Positions 1 to 7,804 of a DNA stretch of 64,000 bases are shown piece after piece. Position numbers and translations under genes: made by a program. The stretch comes from Phyllobacterium phragmitis (lineage in GTDB: Bacteria > Pseudomonadota > Alphaproteobacteria > Rhizobiales > Rhizobiaceae). Below the pieces are notes generated by a model, which made no database searches, was not told the DNA's origin, and worked only from the letters and a program-made list of their open reading frames with translations. The DNA is taken from NCBI RefSeq assembly GCF_002980495.1, contig NZ_PVBR01000026.1:1-64000 (forward strand), read 5' to 3'. Each line of letters begins with the position of its first letter. Positions within the stretch are counted from its first letter, which is position 1.

Positions 1-134
1 GCATCGCCACCCGTCTCGCACGACAACACGTTCATCCCGCTCATATGATCGCATGGTCACTTTGGCGACGAGCACATCAGGCCGCAGCCCAGCAAGCACA
101 CTTCACGTCAAAAGTGCAACTGTAATGATAGGGC

Positions 135-1382
135 TTACGAACGTGGTTCCGTCAGCTTCGACAGATCGAACTCGACACGCAGAATATCGCCGGGTTCGAT
201 TTCCGTGCGTTCGTTGGCGGCGATTTCCTGATAGCTGTTGTCATCGTTTCTGAGCACGGTGAATGTCATCTTGCGGGCAATATCGCTCGACGACACGTTT
301 CCTGATGCCTTGGCGATCTCGGCCATGCTGTCGAGAAGCGACTGGCTCTTCCGTTTCATCCGGGCAAGGCTGAGATCGATCTCCTGGAGGTTTGTCGCGG
401 ATTCGTTCCTGCGGACATCGCCGAGCGATGCGATGCGCTGCTGCACCGCAAGCTGGCTCTGCCGCGCCCTTGCGAGAAATGAACCGAGTTCCAGCGCATC
501 GCGCCGGGTCGATGAAAGTTCGCGTTCCATTTCCCTGAGGCTCGATTTTGCCGCCAGTCCGCGCTCGACGAGCGTCTTCGACGAATTGACGTTTTCCTGG
601 AGAAGCGCGATCTCGTCATTGTGCAGGCGAATGCTCGCCTGCAGCGTCTTGATTTCATCGGAGAAGCTGTCGACTTGCGAACCGAGCGCCCGTTCCTCGG
701 CAGCCAGCGTATTGCGCCTGATGTTGAAAAGCGTCATTTCGCCATCGATGACGCGCTGTTTCAGGGTTTTATCCTCGTCGTTTACAACAGGGGGAAGCGT
801 ATATTCGAAGGTGCGTCCCTCGAGTTCCGCTTCGGTTCGCGCGCGCTTCACCTGAAGCGCAAACATTTGCAACTGCAGATCGGCATATTCCTGTCGGGCC
901 GAGATCATCTGCATGCCGGCGGTAACGGAGGGACTTTCACCCTTGCCCGCGCCGCCGCCAAGAGCGAGCAGTTCGAGCGCGATCATCCCCGGCCGGTATT
1001 CGTACTTGCCGGGGGTGCGGATATCGCCGAGCACGAAGACCGGCGCATATTGGCTGATCGTGGCCGTGACGGCGAGGCCAGGCATGTGCTGGGCTAGAGC
1101 CTTCCCCAGCCTTTCGCCGACCTGCGACGGGGTGAGACCAGAAACCGTGACGCTCCCCACCATCGGATAACCGATGCTGCCGTCGGGGCCTACAGGATAT
1201 TGGCCCGTGAGATCGGCCTGGCCGAAAACCGTGATCTGGAGCACGTCGTTCGGATTGATCCGGTAGCTGCCCGTTTCGGCCGCAAGCGACGCCAGTGATC
1301 CGAGCCACAAAAGGCCGGTCAGTGCCGAAGTGCCTTTCAGGACGATGGAACGGAAGGAAAATGCTGCATGAACGTCACGCAT
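135..1382 (-). CDS. Polysaccharide export protein, OPX/ExoF type
   Basis: This 415-residue protein should form or feed the outer-membrane exit channel for an exopolysaccharide. An N-terminal hydrophobic signal (about residues 14-35) precedes a Poly_export domain (about 40-115, with YRINPNDVLQITVFGQ). A SLBB-like segment follows (about 110-150, VFVLGDIRTPGKYEYRPG). A long charged region of predicted coiled coil (about 165-350) resembles the C-terminal extension of rhizobial ExoF. The ATG at 1382 has AGGAAG upstream. It lies 89 bp downstream of the chain-length gene on the same strand, so the two probably share a transcript. Family assignment is firm. The exported polymer is unknown because no glycosyltransferase or polymerase gene is adjacent. 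Confidence 0.85.
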   Translation of the reverse strand: MRDVHAAFSFRSIVLKGTSALTGLLWLGSLASLAAETGSYRINPNDVLQITVFGQADLTGQYPVGPDGSIGYPMVGSVTVSGLTPSQVGERLGKALAQHMPGLAVTATISQYAPVFVLGDIRTPGKYEYRPGMIALELLALGGGAGKGESPSVTAGMQMISARQEYADLQLQMFALQVKRARTEAELEGRTFEYTLPPVVNDEDKTLKQRVIDGEMTLFNIRRNTLAAEERALGSQVDSFSDEIKTLQASIRLHNDEIALLQENVNSSKTLVERGLAAKSSLREMERELSSTRRDALELGSFLARARQSQLAVQQRIASLGDVRRNESATNLQEIDLSLARMKRKSQSLLDSMAEIAKASGNVSSSDIARKMTFTVLRNDDNSYQEIAANERTEIEPGDILRVEFDLSKLTEPRS

Positions 1383-1471
1383 AGCGGTGCTTCCTCATTT
1401 TTCGGGCGCTGGATATATCTCCGGATCAGCCGAACAGCCGGCGCAAACCGGCCATAGGCCTGCCCCGCCTG

Positions 1472-2962
1472 TCATGTTTTCTTTTGGGTCTGACCTGTCG
1501 CGGCAATCGGTACGCCGGCAGCGGCTTCAAGGGCTTTCAAATCGCGCAATGTGCCATCGGTGGCCTCGCGGAAAGCGGTGCCGGCGGCAGCGGCGACGCC
1601 GCCTATGCCGAAGCCGAGAAGCAACCATGTCAAGATGCGCGGGCTGGCTCGGGCGCCCGCAGGTTCCGCCATTGAGATCATCTGCGCTTCGGGCGCGGCT
1701 ATGCCGTCCTGCTCGATCGTCTGTTTATACCGGGTCAGATAGCTCTCGTAGATTGCCCGGTTGGCATTGGCTTCGCGTTCGAGTTGAGCCGCTTCCACTT
1801 GTGCCTGATCCGCTTTGGAAAGCTCGTTCTGCGCCTCGCGCAAATTGGCTTCCATGGTGCTGCGCCTGCGTTCCGCGATGGCGATCTCGTTGGAGAGGCT
1901 CTTGATGATTTCATCGACCTCAGCCGTTATCTGCTTTTTCAGCGCCTCTTTTTCGGAGATCAGGGCAGGGATTTCGGCGCTCTTCACCGCACCGGTGGAT
2001 TGCAGTTCGGAAAGCCGCCGCTCCACGCGCGCTTCCTCCAGTCGCAACGCCTGGATCGCCGGCGAAGCGAGTATTTCCGCAAGGGCCGGCGCATCGTTTC
2101 CCTGCCTTAGCGCTATCGCGGTCTGAAGCCGCGCCTGCGCCATCGACAGAGCGCCGGTCGAGGCGACGATTTCGGCATTCAGTGCCGCAACGCGCTGCGC
2201 CTGGAATGTCACGCCGTTGGCTTCCGCGAGACCGGCCTTCTGACGGAAATTCTCCGCGGCTTTCTCGGAGGCTTCGAGATCGGAACGTAACGTTACGAGC
2301 TTGTCGCCAAGCCAGTCGCTGACGCGCCGGGTCGCCGATTGCTGGACGTCGATCTGATGCGCGAGATAGGCTTCGCCGAAAGCGTTTGCCACCTTCGCGG
2401 CATAGGTCGGATCCGGGGCGCGATAGGTGATGAAGATGGTGTAGGAGCGCCCGTCATTCGTCACCCGCAGGTTGGAGATGAGAATATCGGTCTTTCTGCG
2501 CTCGGTAGCGGAAAGCTGCGGCTCGTCGGTTGCAGGCGAGGCGACGGGTTGGGCATAGGCCACGCCGTCGAAAAGATCGCGAAAACGCTCCGCCCAATTC
2601 GAGAGAAGCGTTTTCGCCGGTTCGTCGGTGATAACCGCAACGCCTTGCGATTCAAGGCGTCGGATAACCTTGTGTGCCATCATCCGCGAATTGATGATGT
2701 CGAGTTCCGTTCGCAGCACCGGACTATCCTGCGGCAGCGGCGATACGACGGATTCTGTCGGAAACGCCTGCACACGGCGGACGTCCAGGACGAGAACCGC
2801 TTCGGAGACATAGCTCAAAGGGGCCGTCGAATAACCGGCGAGCCCGATGCCCAGGCCCGCCAGTGTCGGAATTGTCAGCATGTATTTCCGACGTTTGACA
2901 AGCGTCAGAAACTGCGGCAGCGATGCCCGCGAACCGGCGGACGGCACCTCGGATATGATCAC
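1472..2962 (-). CDS. Polysaccharide chain-length determinant (Wzz/ExoP N-domain), no kinase domain
   Basis: This inner-membrane polysaccharide co-polymerase controls chain length and links the periplasmic export machinery. A first membrane segment lies near the N terminus (YMLTIPTLAGLGIGLAGY). A large periplasmic Wzz/GNVR region with long coiled coils follows, then a second segment near the C terminus (ILTWLLLGFGIGGVAAAAG). Only about 40 residues follow it. ExoP and Wzc carry an ATP-binding tyrosine kinase there, and no Walker motif is present here. The frame opens at a TTG at 2992, but a GTG at 2962 has GGGAGA six bases upstream and is preferred, giving 496 residues. It pairs with the export protein downstream. 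Confidence 0.82.
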   Translation of the reverse strand: MIISEVPSAGSRASLPQFLTLVKRRKYMLTIPTLAGLGIGLAGYSTAPLSYVSEAVLVLDVRRVQAFPTESVVSPLPQDSPVLRTELDIINSRMMAHKVIRRLESQGVAVITDEPAKTLLSNWAERFRDLFDGVAYAQPVASPATDEPQLSATERRKTDILISNLRVTNDGRSYTIFITYRAPDPTYAAKVANAFGEAYLAHQIDVQQSATRRVSDWLGDKLVTLRSDLEASEKAAENFRQKAGLAEANGVTFQAQRVAALNAEIVASTGALSMAQARLQTAIALRQGNDAPALAEILASPAIQALRLEEARVERRLSELQSTGAVKSAEIPALISEKEALKKQITAEVDEIIKSLSNEIAIAERRRSTMEANLREAQNELSKADQAQVEAAQLEREANANRAIYESYLTRYKQTIEQDGIAAPEAQMISMAEPAGARASPRILTWLLLGFGIGGVAAAAGTAFREATDGTLRDLKALEAAAGVPIAATGQTQKKT

Positions 2963-3006
2963 GGTCGTTCTCCCAGAAAGGTCCAAAGGCAACGGGACGG
3001 TTGAAT

Positions 3007-3792
3007 TCAGTCTGCGTCTGCGAAACTGGATTCTGAGGGAAATAGATCGTTGATCATGTAGGCGACCTCGGTCCGGTTGGTCGCCTTGAGCTTTTTCATG
3101 ATGTTTCGGATGTGAACCTTTACCGTGCTTTCCCGCAGGTTGAGCTCATAGGCGATGATCTTGTTCGCCTTTCCCCGGCGCAGCGCTTTGACGACTTCCG
3201 CCTGACGCTGCGTGAACATGCCCCCCATTGGACGGGTTTCCTGGGTGCCGGTTTCAGCGGCGTGGCGCATGGCCAGAACGCTGCTTGCAGGTACGAAAGT
3301 GCCCCCTGCCATTGCCAGCCTTATCGCCTCGACGCAAACATCGATCCCGACCGATGTGGGGATATAACCATGGACCCCGCATTCGAGCGCTTTCAATATT
3401 TGCGACATGTCTTCCTTGTCGGCCAGGATGACGACGGGCACGGACCCGCATTCCGACACGACCCGACGTAAATGACTGGTCATGTTGGGATCGGATACCT
3501 TCTGGCCTCCGATATTGATCAATATGGCCGTGGCCGGTTGATCCTGCCTTTGAGCCAACCATTGTTCAAAAGAACCGATTGCGACCACAGGCATGCCGAT
3601 ATTATGGGACCGGAGGCTCTGCGCGATGCATTCCCGGTCCAGTGTGCGGCTGTCGATCACGAAGAGCGCTGCTTCAGCTATATCGGCATCCGCTTCATCT
3701 CTGATTTCATTATGTTTAGGAGTTCCCGATAGTATAGATTTGTGCCGGAAAACCGGAATATTGGTTTCAGTGTTTCTGAGTATCGTTTCCAT
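3007..3792 (-). CDS. LuxR/NarL-family regulator with degenerate receiver domain
   Basis: This 261-residue protein has a receiver-like domain (about 42-170) and a GerE/LuxR DNA-binding helix-turn-helix (about 192-250, with TQRQAEVVKALRRGKANK and STVKVHIRNIMKKL). The position that should be the phosphoacceptor aspartate is Asn93 (ILINIGG). The usual Thr/Ser is Ala (VVILADKED) and the conserved Lys is missing (HGYIPTS), so phosphorylation is unlikely. An upstream in-frame ATG exists at 3840, but the ATG at 3792 has a strong GGGAGG site and is chosen. It is the first gene of a likely operon with the two export genes and probably controls them. That role is inferred from position. Confidence 0.85.
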   Translation of the reverse strand: METILRNTETNIPVFRHKSILSGTPKHNEIRDEADADIAEAALFVIDSRTLDRECIAQSLRSHNIGMPVVAIGSFEQWLAQRQDQPATAILINIGGQKVSDPNMTSHLRRVVSECGSVPVVILADKEDMSQILKALECGVHGYIPTSVGIDVCVEAIRLAMAGGTFVPASSVLAMRHAAETGTQETRPMGGMFTQRQAEVVKALRRGKANKIIAYELNLRESTVKVHIRNIMKKLKATNRTEVAYMINDLFPSESSFADAD

Positions 3793-4393
3793 AATGATAG
3801 CCTCCCACCAATGAAGGCATGAGTCATATTGAGGAGACAAGAGTTAACCCTGCCTGCTCTGAGATAGTTTGAACTGTAGTTCACACTGACCGTTGATTTT
3901 GTGATGTGCGAATACACAGTTTTCTTATCTGTTGATATTACCCACGCCTCACTTTTTGCTCGCAATAAATTATTGTAGTCAATCCAGCCGGGTGTCATTA
4001 ACATAAATTAGCTGTTTCGAAATTTCAGGAGCATGAAAGCGCGCTTTGCATACACAATTCGAGGTATGGAAACGTCGCGTGCTGAACAGCGGCTCCTTCG
4101 TTCGGCTGAATTATCCGCCGGCAGGAGCGGGGAACCCCCTATTATTCCTTCGTTATTTTTCTCCAGCGCCTGTTGACCATGCGCCGCCGGCAAGATTTAC
4201 AAATGCTGCGTCTATGGGGTTGCGAGACTGATCTTTGGCTGGATTGTGCTGTTCTTTCGAAACAGGCGGTGCAGCTTAAAGTAGTGATACAGGCGGCGCA
4301 GTCTAAAGTAGTGATTTAGAACGATTACATTTTTTCCGGTTTTATGTGAAACTCCAGGTAATGGTTTGCGCTTGGGGATGAATTTCATACCGA
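3793..4393. other. Divergent intergenic region, no convincing gene
   Basis: This roughly 600-bp AT-rich gap separates the LuxR-type gene (leftward) from the Crp/Fnr gene (rightward). Short frames here (3678-4004 minus, 4008-4193 minus, 4046-4231 plus) lack recognisable domains or good ribosome sites. The region must hold both promoters. Its only clear structure is the 27-bp tandem repeat at 4263-4316. Confidence 0.6.
4263..4316. repeat. 27-bp tandem direct repeat upstream of the Crp/Fnr gene
   Basis: Two adjacent 27-bp units (4263-4289 and 4290-4316) match at 23 positions. Both begin CAGGCGG and share TAAAGTAGTGAT near the end. The second unit ends 77 bp before the crp-like start codon, where a regulator could bind in tandem. 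Confidence 0.75.
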
Positions 4394-5143
4394 ATGGGTT
4401 TCATGTCGAATGAATCGAAATCATTGCTGGGACTCTTGGAAGCAGCGCCCATCAAGGCGAGATTCAATGACGCGGATATAAAGGCTATTCATTCGCTTCA
4501 AATCAGCTTGAAACGTTATCCGCCCCACACTGTCGTCTACAATCAGGGAGACGCGGTTCGCAGCGTCTACATCACCAATTCGGGCTGGGGCTGCGTGTAT
4601 CGCGATCTTCCGAGCGGTGATCGGCAGATCATGGATTTTCCCCTCCGGGGCGATACTGTCGGATTGCGGATGCCGGCGGTGTTCAACTACAACACCTACG
4701 CTTCGATAACCGAGATGTCGGTGTTCGAGATTTCGCAACACGCACTCAATGCCATCGTGCTCCGGTCCCCCTATCTCAGCAACGGGATCATGGCGCTGAT
4801 GGCCAGGCAGCGCGCTTTTCTCATTGAGCATCTGACCAATCTGGGGCGCCGCAACGCCTTGGTCAGGACGGCGCATCTGCTTCTGGAAATGGGCGTCAGG
4901 GCCAAGCACAGCGGCATGGGAACGGAAAAGGGCTATTCCTGTCCGCTGACCCAGTACGAGCTGGCCGATGCGCTTGGACTGACCGCAATTCACGTCAATC
5001 GTATGCTGCGCGAGCTCAGGGAGCAGAATCTCGTCGCTTTCCGCTATGGCGAGGTCGAGTTCATCAATCGCCCTGGATTGGTGCGCCTCGCGAATTTCGA
5101 TGAGAACTATCTGGCGATGGGAATGTTCACGGATTTCAAGTGA
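4394..5143 (+). CDS. Crp/Fnr-family transcriptional regulator
   Basis: This 249-residue protein has an N-terminal cyclic-nucleotide-binding-like beta barrel (about 25-140, with YPPHTVVYNQGDAVRSVYI). A C-terminal Crp-type winged helix follows (about 165-230, with LTQYELADALGLTAIHVNRML). It lacks the N-terminal cysteine cluster of Fnr, so it is not an obvious oxygen sensor. The canonical cAMP-contacting residues are not clearly present, so the ligand is open. The start at 4394 and another ATG at 4403 are both possible, and neither has a strong Shine-Dalgarno. The gene stands alone, with the tandem repeat upstream and a dispersed repeat element downstream. Confidence 0.85.
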   Translation: MGFMSNESKSLLGLLEAAPIKARFNDADIKAIHSLQISLKRYPPHTVVYNQGDAVRSVYITNSGWGCVYRDLPSGDRQIMDFPLRGDTVGLRMPAVFNYNTYASITEMSVFEISQHALNAIVLRSPYLSNGIMALMARQRAFLIEHLTNLGRRNALVRTAHLLLEMGVRAKHSGMGTEKGYSCPLTQYELADALGLTAIHVNRMLRELREQNLVAFRYGEVEFINRPGLVRLANFDENYLAMGMFTDFK

Positions 5144-5150
5144 GCGTATC

Positions 5151-5259
5151 CGCTCCACAGCGCCATGCGTCTTACCGGACGCACAAAGGACGCCGTAGCA
5201 TTTGAATGGCCGCATATTTTTATCTCAAATCAGCACCGATTTGAGGAAACATGCAGTAG
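5151..5259 (+). repeat. Dispersed Rhizobiales intergenic repeat, copy A (most complete)
   Basis: The element contains a stem TGCGTC/GACGCA (5166-5171 with 5178-5183). It continues through AAAGGACGCCGTAGCA to a second stem CTCAAATC/GATTTGAG (5224-5231 with 5238-5245) and ends AGGAAACATGCAG. Degenerate relatives lie near 6697, 24843, 25099 and 58299. It fills the gap between convergent genes and could act as a terminator. Confidence 0.7.
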
Positions 5260-5321
5260 CTTCCGTCTGGAGCGCCGGATATCGCCCGCCCAGGCGGGTT
5301 TGCCTGGACAGGCGAAGGGCA

Positions 5322-5897
5322 TCAGAGCGAAGCAGCCTCCTTTGCGTGTTCGGCTGAATGCGCGGCGCTCTGGTCTTTTCTGCGATAGTGGACTCGCATC
5401 ATTTCCCGCCATTCACCGTCGTCGCCAAGCACTTCGGCGGTGAAGAGACGATAATCATTATCCTTGATGGTGATGATGTCGCGGTATTTCGCCATCTTCC
5501 CTTCGGTGGTGAAGTCAGGGCCTTCGGCCTCGAGCGTCAGGACCTTCCCCGTCTCGTCGAGCCAGCCGTCATAGATCCAGAGATAGGTCATCATCGAGCC
5601 GATCCATGTGCCGACATAGCGCTTCTTGTGTGGATCATACCCGATCGTCAGGATCGTGGTGACGGGCCCTACCTGGGGCATCTCGCCCTTTCCTTCACCC
5701 ACGACCCAGAGCCCGTGAAGCGAGCGTACACTTTCGGTCCAGGTGGCGCTGGTGGAACCTTCCTCGCCTGAGCTCTCCGCACCTGATGCCTCGGCATCCG
5801 ATCCCTCGGGACATTGTGTATGGGCGTCCATCTCGCAAGTCCACTCGCCGACGAGCTGCTGCAGCCAATGATGTTCTTTCTGCGGTTCTGCTTTCAT
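5322..5897 (-). CDS. DUF1579 family protein
   Basis: This 191-residue cytoplasmic protein shows the DUF1579 pattern: an N-terminal HxxLQQLVGEWT segment, then TILTIGYDPHKKRYVGTWIGSM and YDGWLDETGKVLTLEAEGP. The family adopts a lipocalin-like barrel, and its biochemical role is not established. The ATG at 5897 has GAGGAGG upstream. It lies 32 bp downstream of the DUF899 gene on the same strand, so they form a probable two-gene operon facing the MarR gene. A low-complexity acidic insert (Glu/Ser/Ala, about residues 30-48) is unusual. Confidence 0.8.
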   Translation of the reverse strand: MKAEPQKEHHWLQQLVGEWTCEMDAHTQCPEGSDAEASGAESSGEEGSTSATWTESVRSLHGLWVVGEGKGEMPQVGPVTTILTIGYDPHKKRYVGTWIGSMMTYLWIYDGWLDETGKVLTLEAEGPDFTTEGKMAKYRDIITIKDNDYRLFTAEVLGDDGEWREMMRVHYRRKDQSAAHSAEHAKEAASL

Positions 5898-5929
5898 GGT
5901 TTCCTCCTCAGGGTTTTGGTGATCTCAAG

Positions 5930-6673
5930 TCACGCGCAACAGGCGCGCAGATCAGGTGCATTCTCATATTCGTCGTGACGGCGCACCCAATCCATGATGG
6001 TCGTCTCATTGCGGCCCTTGGGCGCAAGATCGAGGATCATGAACGTGCCGATCAGCTCTTCGGCGCCGCGGGCATAGGTGGAATAGGTGTGGAAGACGTT
6101 GCCCGCCCCGTCCTTGTAGAAGGCGCTCATCCCGGGCAGTTCCTCGAAAGCATCCGCCGCATCGGTCTCGGTGAAATTGTAGAAGACCTTGCCTTTTGCC
6201 AGATCTTCCGGCGAGAACGAGACGTGGTAGTCATAGTTGAAGTCGTTATTGTAGGACGAGACCCAGTTGAAGCGCCAACCCATGCGCTTCTTGTAGGCAA
6301 GGATTTCCGGGAGAGGCGCGCGGGAAATCGCGGCGAATGTGACGTCGTGATTTTCCAGATGGGCAAGCGCCCCGTCGATGTGATCGGCTTGGAAGGAGCA
6401 GCCGACGCAGCCTGCTTCCCAGCCGGGGCCGAGCATGAAGTGGTTGACGATCAGCTGACTGCGACCGTCGAACATCTCGGCAAGCGTCTTCTTGCCTTGC
6501 GTTGTGTCGAAGACATAGTCCTTCTCGACCTTGACCCATGGCAGGGCAAGCCGCTCGGCATTGAGCTTGTCGCGTAGCTTCGTCATTTCCTTTTCGCCGG
6601 CGAGAAGTGCTTTTCGCGCATCAAGCCATTCCTCGCGGGATACGACAGGATGGGACGTTTTCGGGTTGTGCAT
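5930..6673 (-). CDS. DUF899 family thioredoxin-like protein
   Basis: This 247-residue protein belongs to DUF899, a thioredoxin-fold family of unknown substrate. A CxxC pair sits in WEAGCVGCSFQADHI, where the redox-active site would lie, followed by LENHDVTFAAISRAP and YHVSFSPEDLAKG. The frame extends upstream to 6727, but the ATG at 6673 has a perfect AGGAGG site and is preferred. It is followed by the DUF1579 gene and is divergent from the MarR regulator, which probably represses the pair. That regulatory link is inferred from layout and from the palindrome at 6847-6858. Confidence 0.82.
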   Translation of the reverse strand: MHNPKTSHPVVSREEWLDARKALLAGEKEMTKLRDKLNAERLALPWVKVEKDYVFDTTQGKKTLAEMFDGRSQLIVNHFMLGPGWEAGCVGCSFQADHIDGALAHLENHDVTFAAISRAPLPEILAYKKRMGWRFNWVSSYNNDFNYDYHVSFSPEDLAKGKVFYNFTETDAADAFEELPGMSAFYKDGAGNVFHTYSTYARGAEELIGTFMILDLAPKGRNETTIMDWVRRHDEYENAPDLRACCA

Positions 6674-6696
6674 GTGATCCTCCTCTTGCTTCTCCA

Positions 6697-6795
6697 TTCC
6701 AGCGCCGTGCCGCCTGTTGGATGCCACACAAGGACGCTGTAAGCTATTGAATCCGCACCTCTTTCTCTCAGGAAACCGGTTCCGATTTCGGGCTG
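6697..6795 (+). repeat. Dispersed intergenic repeat, copy B (degenerate)
   Basis: The segment contains CCAGCGCCGTGC and AAGGACGCTGTAAGC, then GGAAACCGGTTCCGATTT, in the same order as copy A. It fills much of the gap between the DUF899 and MarR genes. Confidence 0.55.
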
Positions 6796-6834
6796 GTGCG
6801 GGCGTGGCCCTCGATCCTGACCGGACGTTTTTCC

Positions 6835-6863
6835 TTGACAGAATACGTTGATATCAACATTAT
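6835..6863 (+). promoter_or_regulatory. Predicted marR promoter with embedded palindromic operator
   Basis: A TTGACA (6835-6840) and a CATTAT (6858-6863) are separated by 17 bp. The perfect palindrome GTTGATATCAAC (6847-6858) occupies the spacer, an ideal place for a MarR dimer to exclude RNA polymerase. The start codon follows only 6 bp after the -10 element. Confidence 0.65.
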
Positions 6864-6869
6864 TATCCC

Positions 6870-7316
6870 ATGTCAAATCCCTTGGAAATTCCCTTCGAAA
6901 CAACGCTTCTCGTTCGCGACAACTGCCTCTGCCTCCATGTGCAGCGTGCGGCACGAGCCCTTGCGCGGCGCTTTGACGATGCATTGCGGCCTATTGGGCT
7001 GACGAGCGGTCAATTCTCGCTGCTGATGTCGCTCAACCGCCCCAAGCCGCCGACGATCGGTTCGGTTTCGATGCTGCTTGCCATGGACCGGACGACGCTG
7101 ACCGCCAATCTCAAGCCGCTCGAGCGCCGTGGTCTGATCGAGGTCAGGCCGGACGAGAACGACCGACGCAGCCGGCTGATGACGCTTACGCCTTCAGGAA
7201 AAGCGCTGCTGGGAGCAGCCGTACCGATATGGAAGGCCACTCATGCGCAGATCGAGCGGCTTTTGGGCGATTCCGACCCCAGCCGCCTGCGCGCCGATCT
7301 TTCTGCCCTATCTTGA
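6870..7316 (+). CDS. MarR-family transcriptional regulator
   Basis: This 148-residue winged-helix regulator has the typical MarR order: an N-terminal dimerisation helix (CLHVQRAARALARRF), recognition helices around residues 55-85 (SMLLAMDRTTLTANLKPLERRGLI), and a wing with PDENDRRSRLMTLTPSG. MarR proteins usually bind palindromes and are released by small phenolic or oxidative ligands. The gene faces the DUF899-DUF1579 pair, its likely target along with itself. No Shine-Dalgarno precedes the ATG, and the predicted transcription start coincides with it, suggesting a leaderless mRNA. The last codons and stop lie inside a 16-bp tandem duplication. Confidence 0.9.
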   Translation: MSNPLEIPFETTLLVRDNCLCLHVQRAARALARRFDDALRPIGLTSGQFSLLMSLNRPKPPTIGSVSMLLAMDRTTLTANLKPLERRGLIEVRPDENDRRSRLMTLTPSGKALLGAAVPIWKATHAQIERLLGDSDPSRLRADLSALS

Positions 7317-7336
7317 GCAGGCCCTATCTTGAGCAG
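7305..7336. repeat. Perfect 16-bp tandem duplication over the marR stop codon
   Basis: GCCCTATCTTGAGCAG occurs twice head to tail (7305-7320, 7321-7336). The first copy carries the final marR codons and its TGA. Confidence 0.9.
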
Positions 7337-7391
7337 GCCTTGTGTTGAGCGCGGACCCATAATCCATTTGGATATGGCCCGCGCCGGCTTT

Positions 7392-7583
7392 TTAGTTCTG
7401 TGGAGCTTTAGGCTGATGTTGTTTGTGGCGGCAGCGGGAATAACCACCCTTTGCCAGCCTCAATATATTGGAAATGCGTGTCCGATCATTCGATGGCTTG
7501 GGCATTTCCTCATGGATCTTCTGCAGAACATGCGACGGAACCGGGCGTGGTTTTCTGGTTGGACCAGTCACTACCTCATTCAT
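7392..7583 (-). CDS. Small hypothetical protein, 63 residues
   Basis: This short frame begins at an ATG (7583) with GGGAGGA upstream, which is the main reason to list it. The product is basic and hydrophilic, rich in Pro, Lys and Arg, with no signal peptide, membrane segment or recognised domain. A perfect stem-loop (7611-7630) lies about 28 bp upstream in its predicted leader. It could be a real small protein or a chance frame. Conservation in related genomes would decide. Confidence 0.4.
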   Translation of the reverse strand: MNEVVTGPTRKPRPVPSHVLQKIHEEMPKPSNDRTRISNILRLAKGGYSRCRHKQHQPKAPQN

Positions 7584-7610
7584 TGTTGTCCTCCCTCAAA
7601 CGGTGATGCC

Positions 7611-7630
7611 ACCCCGCCGAAAGGCGGGGT
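7611..7630. promoter_or_regulatory. Perfect 8-bp stem with tetraloop
   Basis: ACCCCGCC (7611-7618) pairs with GGCGGGGT (7623-7630) around a GAAA loop. No T-run follows on either strand, so it is not a classical terminator. On the minus strand it would sit in the leader of the 63-residue ORF. Confidence 0.6.
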
Positions 7631-7781
7631 GAGAGCTTCACATTGTCTGAATGAAACGAATTCTAGCGCGTTCCCTCGGAAAGACAATCAATGTCTATCG
7701 TTTCACGATGAAAATTTCGAATGCAGACGTTTCCGTCCGTAGAACGGTTGCTATAGGGGGCGAAAACATCCCCACCCCGTC

Positions 7782-7804
7782 ATTCCTGTGCTTGTCACAG
7801 GAAT
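7782..7804. repeat. Intergenic palindrome, ATTCCTGTG type
   Basis: Nine-base arms ATTCCTGTG (7782-7790) and CACAGGAAT (7796-7804) flank CTTGT. Similar elements recur in intergenic DNA of Rhizobiales from general knowledge. No function is assigned. Confidence 0.6.

Noticed and set aside
1-134. Possible gene end at the left edge
   Set aside because: No frame of useful length or known domain crosses this segment, so nothing can be stated.
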